The notes below the pieces were generated by a model, which was given only the letters and a program-made list of their open reading frames with translations, was not told where the DNA came from and did no database searches. This document shows positions 8,514 to 16,900 of a stretch of 64,000 bases of DNA, in pieces. The number at the start of each line of letters is the position of its first letter. The first letter of the stretch is position 1. Origin of the DNA: Sphingopyxis sp. (GTDB taxonomy: Bacteria > Pseudomonadota > Alphaproteobacteria > Sphingomonadales > Sphingomonadaceae); contig NVXM01000007.1 of NCBI GenBank assembly GCA_002733865.1, positions 93,887 through 157,886 of the forward strand, in the 5' to 3' direction. The translations under genes and the position numbers were made by a program.

Positions 8514-8855
8514 GTGATTCGCAAACGCCCGGATTTTCTTGCTGCCAATCGCGGCAAGCGATTCGTTTCCAACGGCTTTGTCCTGCTGGCGCATCGGCGT
8601 CGGGCCGATCACCCCATCTCATCGCAAACGGTCCGCTACGGTATCACGGTCACCAAGAAAATCGGCAATGCCGTTGCGCGCAATCGGATCAAGCGCCGCT
8701 TCCGGGCTTTGCTTGCGCAATGCTTGCCCAGTCACGGTATCGCAGGAGTCGATCATATCATGATCGGTCGCAAAACGGACCGGGAACCCGATTTTGCAGC
8801 GATGAAGGCCGATTTGGAAAAAGGCCTGAAATATCTGGCGAAGAAGCTGGGCTAG
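8514..8855 (+). CDS. rnpA: Ribonuclease P protein component
   Basis: The 113-aa product, read from a GTG at 8514, has the RnpA core: [11 protein letters not shown] near the start, FVLLAHRR, and the signature RNRIKRRFR at residues 56-64. It binds the RNase P RNA and helps tRNA 5' maturation. The start is doubtful. No ATG exists in frame between rpmH and the conserved part; the frame is open back to an ATG at 8310 inside rpmH, which would give a 181-aa protein with a low-complexity extension. The GTG is preferred because it sits right before the conserved region, though no clear ribosome site precedes it. Confidence 0.88.
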   Translation: MIRKRPDFLAANRGKRFVSNGFVLLAHRRRADHPISSQTVRYGITVTKKIGNAVARNRIKRRFRALLAQCLPSHGIAGVDHIMIGRKTDREPDFAAMKADLEKGLKYLAKKLG

Positions 8856-8857
8856 CC

Positions 8858-9070
8858 ATGCTCAAGAGCGTTTTCATCTTCTGTGTGCGTTGCTGGCAAT
8901 GGGGCCCGTCGCGATTATTGCCGCCGACATGCCGCTATATGCCGACATGCAGCGCCTATACGATAGAAGCGATTGAGAAACACGGTGCAATTAAGGGTAG
9001 CTGGCTGGGAGCTAAACGGCTATTGCGCTGCCATCCTTGGGGAAGCTCGGGTTACGACCCTGTGCCTTGA
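8858..9070 (+). CDS. yidD: Membrane protein insertion efficiency factor YidD
   Basis: The 70-aa protein carries the YidD signature [14 protein letters not shown] at residues 25-38, including both conserved cysteines (C25, C31), and ends GSSGYDPVP. YidD aids insertion of membrane proteins together with YidC. The ATG lies 2 bases after the rnpA stop. Longer in-frame readings upstream overlap rnpA and are not supported by the family length. Confidence 0.95.
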   Translation: MLKSVFIFCVRCWQWGPSRLLPPTCRYMPTCSAYTIEAIEKHGAIKGSWLGAKRLLRCHPWGSSGYDPVP

Positions 9071-9123
9071 TACCCTGAACACCGATCCTATTTGCAACAA
9101 ATGGCCGAAAGCGGGACGATATA

Positions 9124-10983
9124 GTGGACGATAAGCGTAATATTATCATGGCGGTGCTACTCACCGGGATCATTCTGTTTGGCTGGCCGTTGATGATGGA
9201 GCGGTTTTTCCCGGACATGGCGAACAAAAACGAGGTCGTTGAGGAGGCCAACGCGCCGGCAAACGACCAGGTTGGCGACAAAGCCGGTACACCGGTTGGC
9301 ACTCCGTCCGCTGGCGGCACGGACATCACAACGGGGCCCGTTTCCAACACGATCAGACCATTGGCGACCGTTCTGCGCGAAAACCCTCGCGTCCTGATAG
9401 ACACACCGCGGGTCAAGGGTTCCATCAACCTCAAGGGCGGCCGTATTGATGATCTGACGCTGTCCGATCATACGGTCGACATGAGCAAGGACAGCAAGCC
9501 TGTTCGGCTCTTTTCTCCCTCAGGAACCCAGGACGCCTATTTCAGCCGCGTTGGCTGGGCGGGCGATGGCGTTGCTGTCCCCGATGACAATACAATCTGG
9601 TCCGCCGACGGCAGTCGCTTAACCCCGGAAACGCCGGTTACGCTGACCTGGTCGAACGAGACCGGACAAACTTATGCCATCAAGCTGTCGATCGACGACG
9701 ACTATCTGATTACCAGCGAGCAAAGCGTTACCAATCGCGGCGCAAATCCGGTGGCGCTGAGACCCTATGGTCTGATCAACCGGAAGCGGGATCTTAACAA
9801 TATTCCGCCCAGCGAAGCCAGCACCTGGACCATTCACTCGGGCCCTGTCGGTGTCTATGAAGGCGCAGCGAATTACGATGTCGACTATAAAAATCTCGCT
9901 GGTGAAGAACCCGGATTTTTTGCCAGCCTGTTTGGTACCTCCGCCGTTGCCGGAACCAACAGCTATGACAAGGACGTCAGCTGGCTTGGCTTTACCGACA
10001 AATATTGGCTGAGCGCCCTGATCCCGGACAATATCAACGATGTCGATGCCAAATTCCGTTCTGGCGGCGGTGACATTTTCCAGGCCGAGATCGCGAAAAA
10101 GAGCGCAAAGATCATCGCCCCCGGCCAACAGCTGAAAACCACGACCCGTCTGTTCGCCGGCGCTAAAGAAAATGCCGTGCTGGTAAAATATCAGGAAAAT
10201 CTTGGCATCACCAATCTTGACCGGGCGATCGACTGGGGATGGTTCTACTGGTTTGAAAAGCCGCTTTTCTATCTGCTCAACTGGCTGTTCAAGCTGGTCG
10301 GTAACTTCGGCGTGGCAATCATTCTGATGACCTTCATCGTCCGCGGCATCATGTTCCCGATTGCCCAGAAACAATTTGCTTCCATGGCCCAAATGCGCGC
10401 TGTGCAGCCGAAAATGAAGGCGATCCAGGCAAAATACAAGGACGACAAGCAGCAACAGCAGCAGGAGATCATGAAGCTGTACAAGGAAGAGAAGGTCAAT
10501 CCACTAGCCGGTTGTCTGCCGATCTTCCTGCAGATCCCGATCTTCTTTGCGCTCTACAAGGTGCTGATGCTTTCGATCGAAATGCGGCACCAGCCGTTCG
10601 CGCTGTGGATCAAGGATCTGAGCGCGCCCGATCCGCTGACTCCGGTCAATCTGTTCGGCCTGCTGCCATTCGATCCGCCGACCTTCCTCGCGGTCGGCAT
10701 CCTGCCGATCCTGATGGGCATCACCATGCACCTGCAGTTCAAACTGAACCCGGCACCGATGGATCCGATGCAGAAGCAGATCTTCAGCATCATGCCGTGG
10801 ATTCTGGTGTTCATCATGGCACCATTTGCCGCCGGCCTGCAGCTCTACTGGACCGTGTCCAATACGCTGACCATCCTGCAGCAGAAGTGGCTCTATTCGC
10901 GCCATCCGCAGATGAAAGAGGCAATGGCCAAGGAAGCCGAAGAGAAGGCGCGCAAGGCAGCGGCTGACAAGGCAAAAGCATGA
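9124..10983 (+). CDS. yidC: Membrane protein insertase YidC
   Basis: The 619-aa protein is a Gram-negative-type YidC/Oxa1 insertase. It has a first transmembrane segment (about residues 7-23), a large periplasmic domain (to about 370), then the conserved core of five transmembrane segments with RGIMFPIAQKQFASMAQMRA, NPLAGCLPIFLQIPIFFALY and a Lys/Ala-rich cytoplasmic tail. It starts at GTG 9124 with MDDKRNIIMAVLLTG, the normal N-terminus. Its stop overlaps the engB ATG by 4 bases. Confidence 0.97.
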   Translation: MDDKRNIIMAVLLTGIILFGWPLMMERFFPDMANKNEVVEEANAPANDQVGDKAGTPVGTPSAGGTDITTGPVSNTIRPLATVLRENPRVLIDTPRVKGSINLKGGRIDDLTLSDHTVDMSKDSKPVRLFSPSGTQDAYFSRVGWAGDGVAVPDDNTIWSADGSRLTPETPVTLTWSNETGQTYAIKLSIDDDYLITSEQSVTNRGANPVALRPYGLINRKRDLNNIPPSEASTWTIHSGPVGVYEGAANYDVDYKNLAGEEPGFFASLFGTSAVAGTNSYDKDVSWLGFTDKYWLSALIPDNINDVDAKFRSGGGDIFQAEIAKKSAKIIAPGQQLKTTTRLFAGAKENAVLVKYQENLGITNLDRAIDWGWFYWFEKPLFYLLNWLFKLVGNFGVAIILMTFIVRGIMFPIAQKQFASMAQMRAVQPKMKAIQAKYKDDKQQQQQEIMKLYKEEKVNPLAGCLPIFLQIPIFFALYKVLMLSIEMRHQPFALWIKDLSAPDPLTPVNLFGLLPFDPPTFLAVGILPILMGITMHLQFKLNPAPMDPMQKQIFSIMPWILVFIMAPFAAGLQLYWTVSNTLTILQQKWLYSRHPQMKEAMAKEAEEKARKAAADKAKA

Positions 10984-11600
10984 CGTCGCTGCACCCGAAG
11001 CTGTTCTCCGGCCCGATCAGCTTTCTGAAAAGTGCACCGCAGCTGCAGTTTCTGCCCGATCCGGATGTGCCTGAGATCGCCTTTGCCGGCCGTTCGAATG
11101 TTGGCAAGTCGTCGCTGATCAACGCGCTGACCAACCGCAATGGTCTGGCGCGCACGTCCAACACGCCGGGCCGGACGCAGGAGCTCAATTTCTTCGATGT
11201 CGGCGATCCGCTGATCTTCCGGATCTGCGACATGCCCGGCTATGGTTTTGCCAAGGCACCGCCAAAAGTGGTCCAGAAATGGCGCTTCCTGATCAACGAT
11301 TATCTGCGCGGGCGGGCGGTTTTGAAACGGACCTTCGTGCTGATCGACTCGCGCCACGGCATCAAGCCGGTCGATGAAGAAGTGATGGAGATGCTCGACA
11401 AGGCCGCAGTGAGCTATCGCGTGGTGCTGACCAAGGTCGACAAGGTCAAGCAGGAAGCATTGGACATAACGGCGGAAAAGGTTGCGGCGATCGCCAAGAA
11501 ACATCCCGCTGCGCATCCCGACTTGCTGCTTACCTCTTCGGAAAAGAAACAGGGCATCGACGAATTGCGACTGGCCGTACTGGAAGCCGTAGAAAGCTGA
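10980..11600 (+). CDS. engB: Ribosome biogenesis GTP-binding protein EngB/YsxC
   Basis: The 206-aa protein is a TRAFAC GTPase. G1 is GRSNVGKS at residues 37-44, the switch region is TPGRTQELNFF, G3 is DMPGYG starting at residue 84, and G4 appears as TKVDK. EngB is needed for 50S subunit assembly. The ATG overlaps the yidC stop (ATGA), so it is almost surely in the same operon. Confidence 0.96.
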   Translation: MTSLHPKLFSGPISFLKSAPQLQFLPDPDVPEIAFAGRSNVGKSSLINALTNRNGLARTSNTPGRTQELNFFDVGDPLIFRICDMPGYGFAKAPPKVVQKWRFLINDYLRGRAVLKRTFVLIDSRHGIKPVDEEVMEMLDKAAVSYRVVLTKVDKVKQEALDITAEKVAAIAKKHPAAHPDLLLTSSEKKQGIDELRLAVLEAVES

Positions 11601-11670
11601 CCGCCCGAAACCACTTGGCCTGAAAAGGCTTTTCTCGACACAGCCGATTTTATTTGATTATGGGTGAGCT

Positions 11671-12342
11671 ATGAAACTGATAATCGGAAACAAAGCCTAT
11701 TCCAGCTGGTCGATGCGTGGCTGGCTGGCCTGCAAACAGTCGGGCCTGTCCTTCGAGGAACTCACCGTGCCGCTCTTTGGCGACGACTGGGATCATGTCC
11801 GGGAGAGCGAAAATTTTGCGCCGTCGGGCGGCAAGGTACCGATTCTATGGGATGGCGAAACCGTCGTCTGGGACAGTCTGGCGATTATCGACTGGCTGGC
11901 TGACAAGACCCATCGCGACCGTTTCTGGCCAAAAGACGAGACCGCCCGCGGCATGGCGCGTTCCATGGCGGCGGAAATGCACTCGGGCTTCATGGCGCTG
12001 CGCCGCCAATGCCCGATGAACACGCGGAAAATTTACGAAGGCCTCTCGCTCAGCGACGAGGTCAAGACCGACGCCGCGCGGGTGATCCAGCTGTGGGCAC
12101 AGGCGCGGGCGCGGTTCGGCGGCGGCGGGCCGTTTCTGTTCGGCACCTATGGCGCCGCCGACATCATGTATGCGCCGGTCGTCTCGCGCTTTCAGACTTA
12201 CGGTTTTCGCCTCCCCGGCTTTGCCACCAGCTATATGCAGACCATTCTCGATCATGAATGGACCGCGCAATGGATGGAAGCGGCCGAGGAGGAGCCCTGG
12301 GTGATCGAGCGGCTCGAACAACCGGAAGCGGCGAAAGCATGA
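11671..12342 (+). CDS. Glutathione S-transferase family protein
   Basis: The 223-aa protein has an N-terminal thioredoxin-like domain (MKLIIGNKAYSSWSMRGWL, then GGKVPILWDGETVVWDSLAI with the Pro and Ser of the glutathione site) and an all-helical C-terminal domain. SSWSMR near residues 11-16 is typical of a proteobacterial GST subgroup annotated only as GST-like. Substrate unknown. It lies 70 bases after engB and 10 bases before dapE, so it may share a transcript with dapE. Confidence 0.85.
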   Translation: MKLIIGNKAYSSWSMRGWLACKQSGLSFEELTVPLFGDDWDHVRESENFAPSGGKVPILWDGETVVWDSLAIIDWLADKTHRDRFWPKDETARGMARSMAAEMHSGFMALRRQCPMNTRKIYEGLSLSDEVKTDAARVIQLWAQARARFGGGGPFLFGTYGAADIMYAPVVSRFQTYGFRLPGFATSYMQTILDHEWTAQWMEAAEEEPWVIERLEQPEAAKA

Positions 12343-12352
12343 CCACCGAACG

Positions 12353-13480
12353 ATGACCGCACCAACCACTCTCGACCTGACGAAAAGGCTGATCGCACAG
12401 CCCAGCATTACCCCTGCGACCGGCAGCGTGTTTGACGAAATGGAAGCGATGCTGAAACCGCTCGGTTTCGAGATCAGCCGCTTCATTGCTGGCGAAGCGC
12501 CGGACGGGCCAGTCGAGAATCTCTTCGCCATTCGCAAAGGCGCTGCCGGCTCCCGGCATTTCGCCTATGCCGGTCATCTTGACGTCGTCCCGCCCGGCCA
12601 GGGCTGGCAAACCGATCCTTTCGTACCGGAAGTGCGCGGCGATCTGCTGCATGGACGAGGCGCCGTCGACATGAAAGGCAGCATCGCCGCCTTTGTCAGC
12701 GCCCTGCACCAGCTGCCGGACGATCTCGGCACGATCAGTCTGATCATTACCGGCGACGAAGAAGGGCCGGCGCGCTTCGGCACGGTCGCGCTGATGGATT
12801 TCATGGCCGAACGCGACATTGTCCCCGACCTCTGTCTGGTGGGCGAGCCGACATCGGTCCACCGGCTTGGCGACATGATCAAGATCGGACGGCGCGGCTC
12901 GGTGAACATGTGGATCACAGTGCACGGAGCGCAGGGCCACGTCGCCTATCCGCACAATGCCGACAATCCGATCACCAAGCTGGGCAAGATATTGAGCGAA
13001 ATCGATGCGCTGCAGCTGGACGAAGGCACCGACTGGTTCCAGCCCAGCAATATCGAATTTACCGACCTCCACGTCGGAAATCCGGCGCATAATGTGATAC
13101 CGGCCAAGGCTGAGGGCCGCTTGTCGATCCGGTTCAACGACCGGCACAGCGGCGAAAGCCTGAGCGCTCTGGTGAAGGAGATTGTCGAACGCCATGGCGG
13201 AGAGCTGAGGCCCGTCATTTCCGGCGAACCGTTTCTCACGCCGCCCGGCGAATTTTCCGACATCATCGCTAGCGCGATCCGCGAGATAACCGGCGTCGAC
13301 CCGGAACTGTCGACCTCAGGCGGCACGTCGGACGCCCGCTTTCTGGCGAAGATCATGCCGGTGGTCGAATTTGGTCTGTGCAATGCGACGATGCACAAGC
13401 TGGACGAAGCCGTGGCAGTGGATGATCTCGACCAGCTAGCGAAAATCTTTGCGCTGATCGTCCGCCGGGCCCTGGCCTGA
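12353..13480 (+). CDS. dapE: Succinyl-diaminopimelate desuccinylase DapE
   Basis: The 375-aa protein is an M20 zinc peptidase of normal DapE length. AGHLDVVP gives H75 and D77, GRGAVDMKGS gives D106, and TGDEEG gives the catalytic glutamate (136) and a metal ligand (137). It removes succinate from N-succinyl-LL-2,6-diaminopimelate in lysine and murein synthesis. The C-terminal CNATMHKLDE carries the last zinc-ligand His. Confidence 0.95.
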   Translation: MTAPTTLDLTKRLIAQPSITPATGSVFDEMEAMLKPLGFEISRFIAGEAPDGPVENLFAIRKGAAGSRHFAYAGHLDVVPPGQGWQTDPFVPEVRGDLLHGRGAVDMKGSIAAFVSALHQLPDDLGTISLIITGDEEGPARFGTVALMDFMAERDIVPDLCLVGEPTSVHRLGDMIKIGRRGSVNMWITVHGAQGHVAYPHNADNPITKLGKILSEIDALQLDEGTDWFQPSNIEFTDLHVGNPAHNVIPAKAEGRLSIRFNDRHSGESLSALVKEIVERHGGELRPVISGEPFLTPPGEFSDIIASAIREITGVDPELSTSGGTSDARFLAKIMPVVEFGLCNATMHKLDEAVAVDDLDQLAKIFALIVRRALA

Positions 13481-13489
13481 AGCGCAGAT

Positions 13490-14050
13490 TCAGCGTCGTC
13501 GCCGCAGGATGATATAGAGCGCGCCGGCACCGCCATGCCGCGGGTGCGCGCGCCGGACCGTCGCAATATGGGCGTGATGCCGCGACGCCGCCAACCAGTC
13601 GGAAATGGCGGCGCGGATCGCACCGCGACCACCCTCGCGGCGGCGCTCGTCATCATTGCGCGCCTTTCCGGTAATCAACAATATCGCGCGATGGCCTGCG
13701 GCGATGCTCAGCTCCAGTGCGCTGTCGAGGCGGCCATGCGCGGATGAAAGCGTATAGCCGTGCAAATCAACCGTGACATCGGGCTGAACCATGCCTTTGG
13801 CGAGCCGGCGATCCCAGCCGCCGTCGAGGCCGTGGCGTGTCAGCACCGGCTTCTGATCACGGAGTGGCACCGCTGCAGCCGGTTTTTCGCCAAAGCTCTC
13901 CGCCGTGATCGGTCCCGACAGATCGCGTGATCGCTTTGCGACCGGCAGGTTTTCCATCCGCTTCACACGCGCCTGATCAAGCGGTTCGACGCTTTCGATG
14001 AACTTCTGCCAAAGCGCCTTCTCACCGGCGGTCAGGGGCCGGTCTGCCAT
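13490..14050 (-). CDS. Smr/MutS2-type domain protein
   Basis: The 186-aa protein has a poorly conserved first half and a C-terminal Smr domain: VTVDLHGYTLSSAHGRLD, then LLITGKARND and RAHPRHGGAGALYIILRRRR. Smr domains are nucleases or RNA-binding modules; the cellular role of this alphaproteobacterial form is not known to me. The stop of mltA lies 2 bases upstream, so the two genes are probably one transcription unit. It is convergent with dapE. Confidence 0.88.
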   Translation of the reverse strand: MADRPLTAGEKALWQKFIESVEPLDQARVKRMENLPVAKRSRDLSGPITAESFGEKPAAAVPLRDQKPVLTRHGLDGGWDRRLAKGMVQPDVTVDLHGYTLSSAHGRLDSALELSIAAGHRAILLITGKARNDDERRREGGRGAIRAAISDWLAASRHHAHIATVRRAHPRHGGAGALYIILRRRR

Positions 14051-14052
14051 CG

Positions 14053-15402
14053 TTACTGCCCTGATCTCTGGCGCGCGGCGACGAGTCTGACAACCGTGCC
14101 TTTGGGCAGAAACAGCAACGCTTGTCCGCTGGACGACATGCCGCCCGCGATTTGCGCCGCTTGCTCGCCAGCGCCCCAGAATGTGTCAAAGCGGTTGGCA
14201 CCCTTGATCGCGCCACCGGTATCCTGCGCGACCCACAGCCCGTCAGCAATATCATGCGCCATGTCGAGAAACACCGGTGCGCCGAGCGGGACAAACATCC
14301 GGTCGGCAGCAACAGACGTCCGCGCGACCACCGGATGGCCCATGGCACCCAGCGGGCCGGGTCCGGTCAGTTCACGAAAAAAGACATAGCTTTTATTCTC
14401 GCGCATGATCTGCATGCCTTCTTGCGGATGCGCCCGCAGCCATTCGACAATGCCCTGCATGTTGGTCTTGCCGTCGGCCAGCAGGCCGCGTTCCCGCATC
14501 AGCTTGCCGATGCCGGTATAATCCTGACCATTTTGCCCGGCATAGCCGATCCGCATGATCGACCCATCCGGCAGGGCGAGACGGCCGCTGCCCTGAATCT
14601 GCAGGAAGAACAGATCGATATAATCGTGGGCCCAGGCGAGCTCGAGGCCCTGACCTGCCAAAGCGCCATCATCAATCTGCGCCCGGTCTTCAAATGGCAC
14701 CAATTTGGTCCCGTCGATTTTGCCGCGAATACGCTTGTCTTTCAGCGCTTCGGAAAACAGCCCGAGATCGACGTCGAGCAAATTGTCAGGACGCCGATAG
14801 ATGGGCATCTGGTAATTCTGGTTACGAACCCGCGATCCGTTGATCTGCGGTTCAAAATAGCCGGTTGCGAACGCCTTGCCATCGCCGATCTGTACGGTCT
14901 CGAAATAGGAAGCGAAAAAGCGCGCGGCATCCTGATCCGGCCAGCGTTGCGCAGCGTCGCAGGACAATTGCCAGTCGGCACCGTTTGTCAGGCCGCTATT
15001 ATCCTCTCGCCGGACCAGCGACGAACAGCTGGTGCGAAAGGATTGCAGGGCAGATGCCGCTTTCGCACCTCCGAGATTGAGCGTGCTAATATCCGGCCCC
15101 AGCGCGACACCGGCACCGGTTGCCCGGCTGCTATCCTCGCCAATTTTCACCAGTTGAGCGGGATCGACCGGCTGGAATCGGGCTGGCGCACCGTTCTGAT
15201 AGGCAGGTCGAGATGGCGGGACATCGGCTCTGTCACCGGTCACCCATTCACCGTCTTGCTGGGAAGATTGTTGGGGCGGAAGGCTGCGTGCAGCCCCTTC
15301 CGGGATGATACTCATCGAGCAGGCGCTGACCATTGCGACGGCCCCGCAAAGCAACCCGATTTTCACGCTAATGTCCCAGAACGACCGGCTGTCAGGCCTC
15401 AT
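14053..15402 (-). CDS. mltA: Membrane-bound lytic murein transglycosylase A (MltA), lipoprotein
   Basis: The 449-aa product begins MRPDSRSFWDIS, then a hydrophobic signal ending VSAC, a lipobox-like site with Cys near residue 28. The MltA barrel domain and the C-terminal 3D domain are present; DTGGAIKGANRFDTFWG holds the catalytic aspartate region. MltA cleaves glycan strands of peptidoglycan. I used the ATG at 15402, which overlaps the upstream Tim44-like gene by 11 bases; the frame is open further to 15483 but those residues lie within that gene and look unlike a signal. Confidence 0.92.
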   Translation of the reverse strand: MRPDSRSFWDISVKIGLLCGAVAMVSACSMSIIPEGAARSLPPQQSSQQDGEWVTGDRADVPPSRPAYQNGAPARFQPVDPAQLVKIGEDSSRATGAGVALGPDISTLNLGGAKAASALQSFRTSCSSLVRREDNSGLTNGADWQLSCDAAQRWPDQDAARFFASYFETVQIGDGKAFATGYFEPQINGSRVRNQNYQMPIYRRPDNLLDVDLGLFSEALKDKRIRGKIDGTKLVPFEDRAQIDDGALAGQGLELAWAHDYIDLFFLQIQGSGRLALPDGSIMRIGYAGQNGQDYTGIGKLMRERGLLADGKTNMQGIVEWLRAHPQEGMQIMRENKSYVFFRELTGPGPLGAMGHPVVARTSVAADRMFVPLGAPVFLDMAHDIADGLWVAQDTGGAIKGANRFDTFWGAGEQAAQIAGGMSSSGQALLFLPKGTVVRLVAARQRSGQ

Positions 15403-16069
15403 CGGTTTCGTCAAGCAGCCAATTGGGGTCGGCGCTCGACAAGTCACGGCTGAAGGTCCAGACGTCGTGCGTTTCAGCGGCATCGGAAAGCGAACCGCCG
15501 ATCAAATTGCCCTTTTTGTCTTTCACAACTGCAGCGATATCGGCATCAAACTGGACCGTGATGCTCGCCACCGGCCGGCGATATTCCGCCGCCGAGATCC
15601 GGGCGTTGTCGATTCGCACCAGCTGGTTCTCGAGAACCTCGCCGCGTTCTTCACGGGCGTCTATGGCTTCCACAAAGCTTTCATAGACATCTTCATCGCA
15701 CAGCAATTTCAATTCTTCCTTGTCGCCTTTCCAGAAGGCTTCCAGGATCATTGCATAGGCCGCTTGTGCACCCTCGACGAACCGGCCGACATCAAAATTG
15801 CGGTCGGCGCTGAGAATTTCCCGCATTCCGGCTTCGGCGCTGCTGTCATAGACCATGGTTGGCGCTCCAGCAGGAGCGGGGACAATATCGGGCACATGCG
15901 GCTTGGCATCGTCCAATGTCCTGCGTTCATTGGCGCGTGGCTCAATATTCCGCGGTGTATGTTCCTGCTCATGACCGCTGCGCTTGCCCAGCACAGAATA
16001 GAGGCGCAGGCCGAGAAAGGCTGCTACCATGGCCAATAATACGATTTCGATGGTCACTTCAGAATCCAA
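15392..16069 (-). CDS. Tim44-like domain protein
   Basis: The 225-aa protein has one N-terminal transmembrane segment (about residues 7-23), a polar linker, and a C-terminal Tim44/MRPL45-like domain (SADRNFDVGRFVEGAQAAYA and onward). Alphaproteobacterial relatives of mitochondrial Tim44 are commonly placed next to secB and mltA, as here. A role in envelope protein handling is inferred from that context only. It is divergent from secB. Confidence 0.9.
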   Translation of the reverse strand: MDSEVTIEIVLLAMVAAFLGLRLYSVLGKRSGHEQEHTPRNIEPRANERRTLDDAKPHVPDIVPAPAGAPTMVYDSSAEAGMREILSADRNFDVGRFVEGAQAAYAMILEAFWKGDKEELKLLCDEDVYESFVEAIDAREERGEVLENQLVRIDNARISAAEYRRPVASITVQFDADIAAVVKDKKGNLIGGSLSDAAETHDVWTFSRDLSSADPNWLLDETDEA

Positions 16070-16334
16070 TCTTTTATTTAACCCTATACATAAGCAGAAA
16101 TAGGGGCGGTTTCAAATGGCATTAGCGAAAAAGCCGCATTGCCGCAAATCGCCAGCCGCCTCGAACGACCGATTTGCGAACCAGCAGTTGTAAATGCACT
16201 CGCATGACGGACGCCTGAATAGCCGATTACTCTTTCATTGCCCTCGGTTCCGTCCCCTGCTAGGCGCGCTGCGAACGGCGTGGCAATATGCGCCTCAGGA
16301 CATGTTTGACTGATTTTCCGAAAGGACAGGCCCG
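16070..16334. other. Divergent intergenic region between the Tim44-like gene and secB
   Basis: These 265 bases hold no convincing gene. They must contain the promoters of both flanking genes, but I see no pair of boxes clear enough to mark. Short readings such as the minus-strand one at 16084-16374 run into secB and have no family look. Confidence 0.6.
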
Positions 16335-16877
16335 ATGGCTGATGAGAATGACAATAACGAATCCGGCGCAACACCTACCGGCAACGTGAACACGCCCGAC
16401 CCGCTCGCCAATGGCGCAGATACCCAGCCACAAATCGGCGTGATTTCGCAATATGTGAAAGATTTGTCCGTCGAAAACCCCAACGCGCCCGACGTGTACC
16501 AGTGGAATGCGCAGCCGCAGATTGATGTGCAATTCAATATCGGCTCTTCCCAGATTTCGGACGAAGTGCATGAAGTCGAACTGAAGATCGACGTCACCGC
16601 GAAAGCGGATGAGGGCGTCGCCTTCGCTATCGAACTGCTCTATTGTGGTCTGTTCGGTCTGCGCAACATTTCCGAAGACCAGGCCCATCCGTTTCTGTTC
16701 GCCGAAGCGCCGCGGCTCCTGTTCCCGTTCGCCCGGGCGATCATTTCCGACGCGGTGCGGGATGCCGGCTTCCAGGCCTTGTTGCTCGAACCGATCGATT
16801 TCACGGCGCTCTACATGCAGCAGCGCGAACAGATGGCAGCACAGCAATCGGGCGAGCAACCCGTTGGTAACGCCTAA
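16335..16877 (+). CDS. secB: Protein-export chaperone SecB
   Basis: The 180-aa protein matches SecB: after an acidic, variable N-terminus of about 33 residues comes IGVISQYVKDLSVENPNAPD, then VELKIDVTAK and a Gln-rich tail. SecB is a cytoplasmic tetramer that holds preproteins unfolded and passes them to SecA. The divergent Tim44-like gene is its usual neighbour in this class. A ribosome site (AAAGGA) precedes the ATG. Confidence 0.96.
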   Translation: MADENDNNESGATPTGNVNTPDPLANGADTQPQIGVISQYVKDLSVENPNAPDVYQWNAQPQIDVQFNIGSSQISDEVHEVELKIDVTAKADEGVAFAIELLYCGLFGLRNISEDQAHPFLFAEAPRLLFPFARAIISDAVRDAGFQALLLEPIDFTALYMQQREQMAAQQSGEQPVGNA

Positions 16878-16900
16878 GTTCCCTTGCTAGGGCAGCAGGC

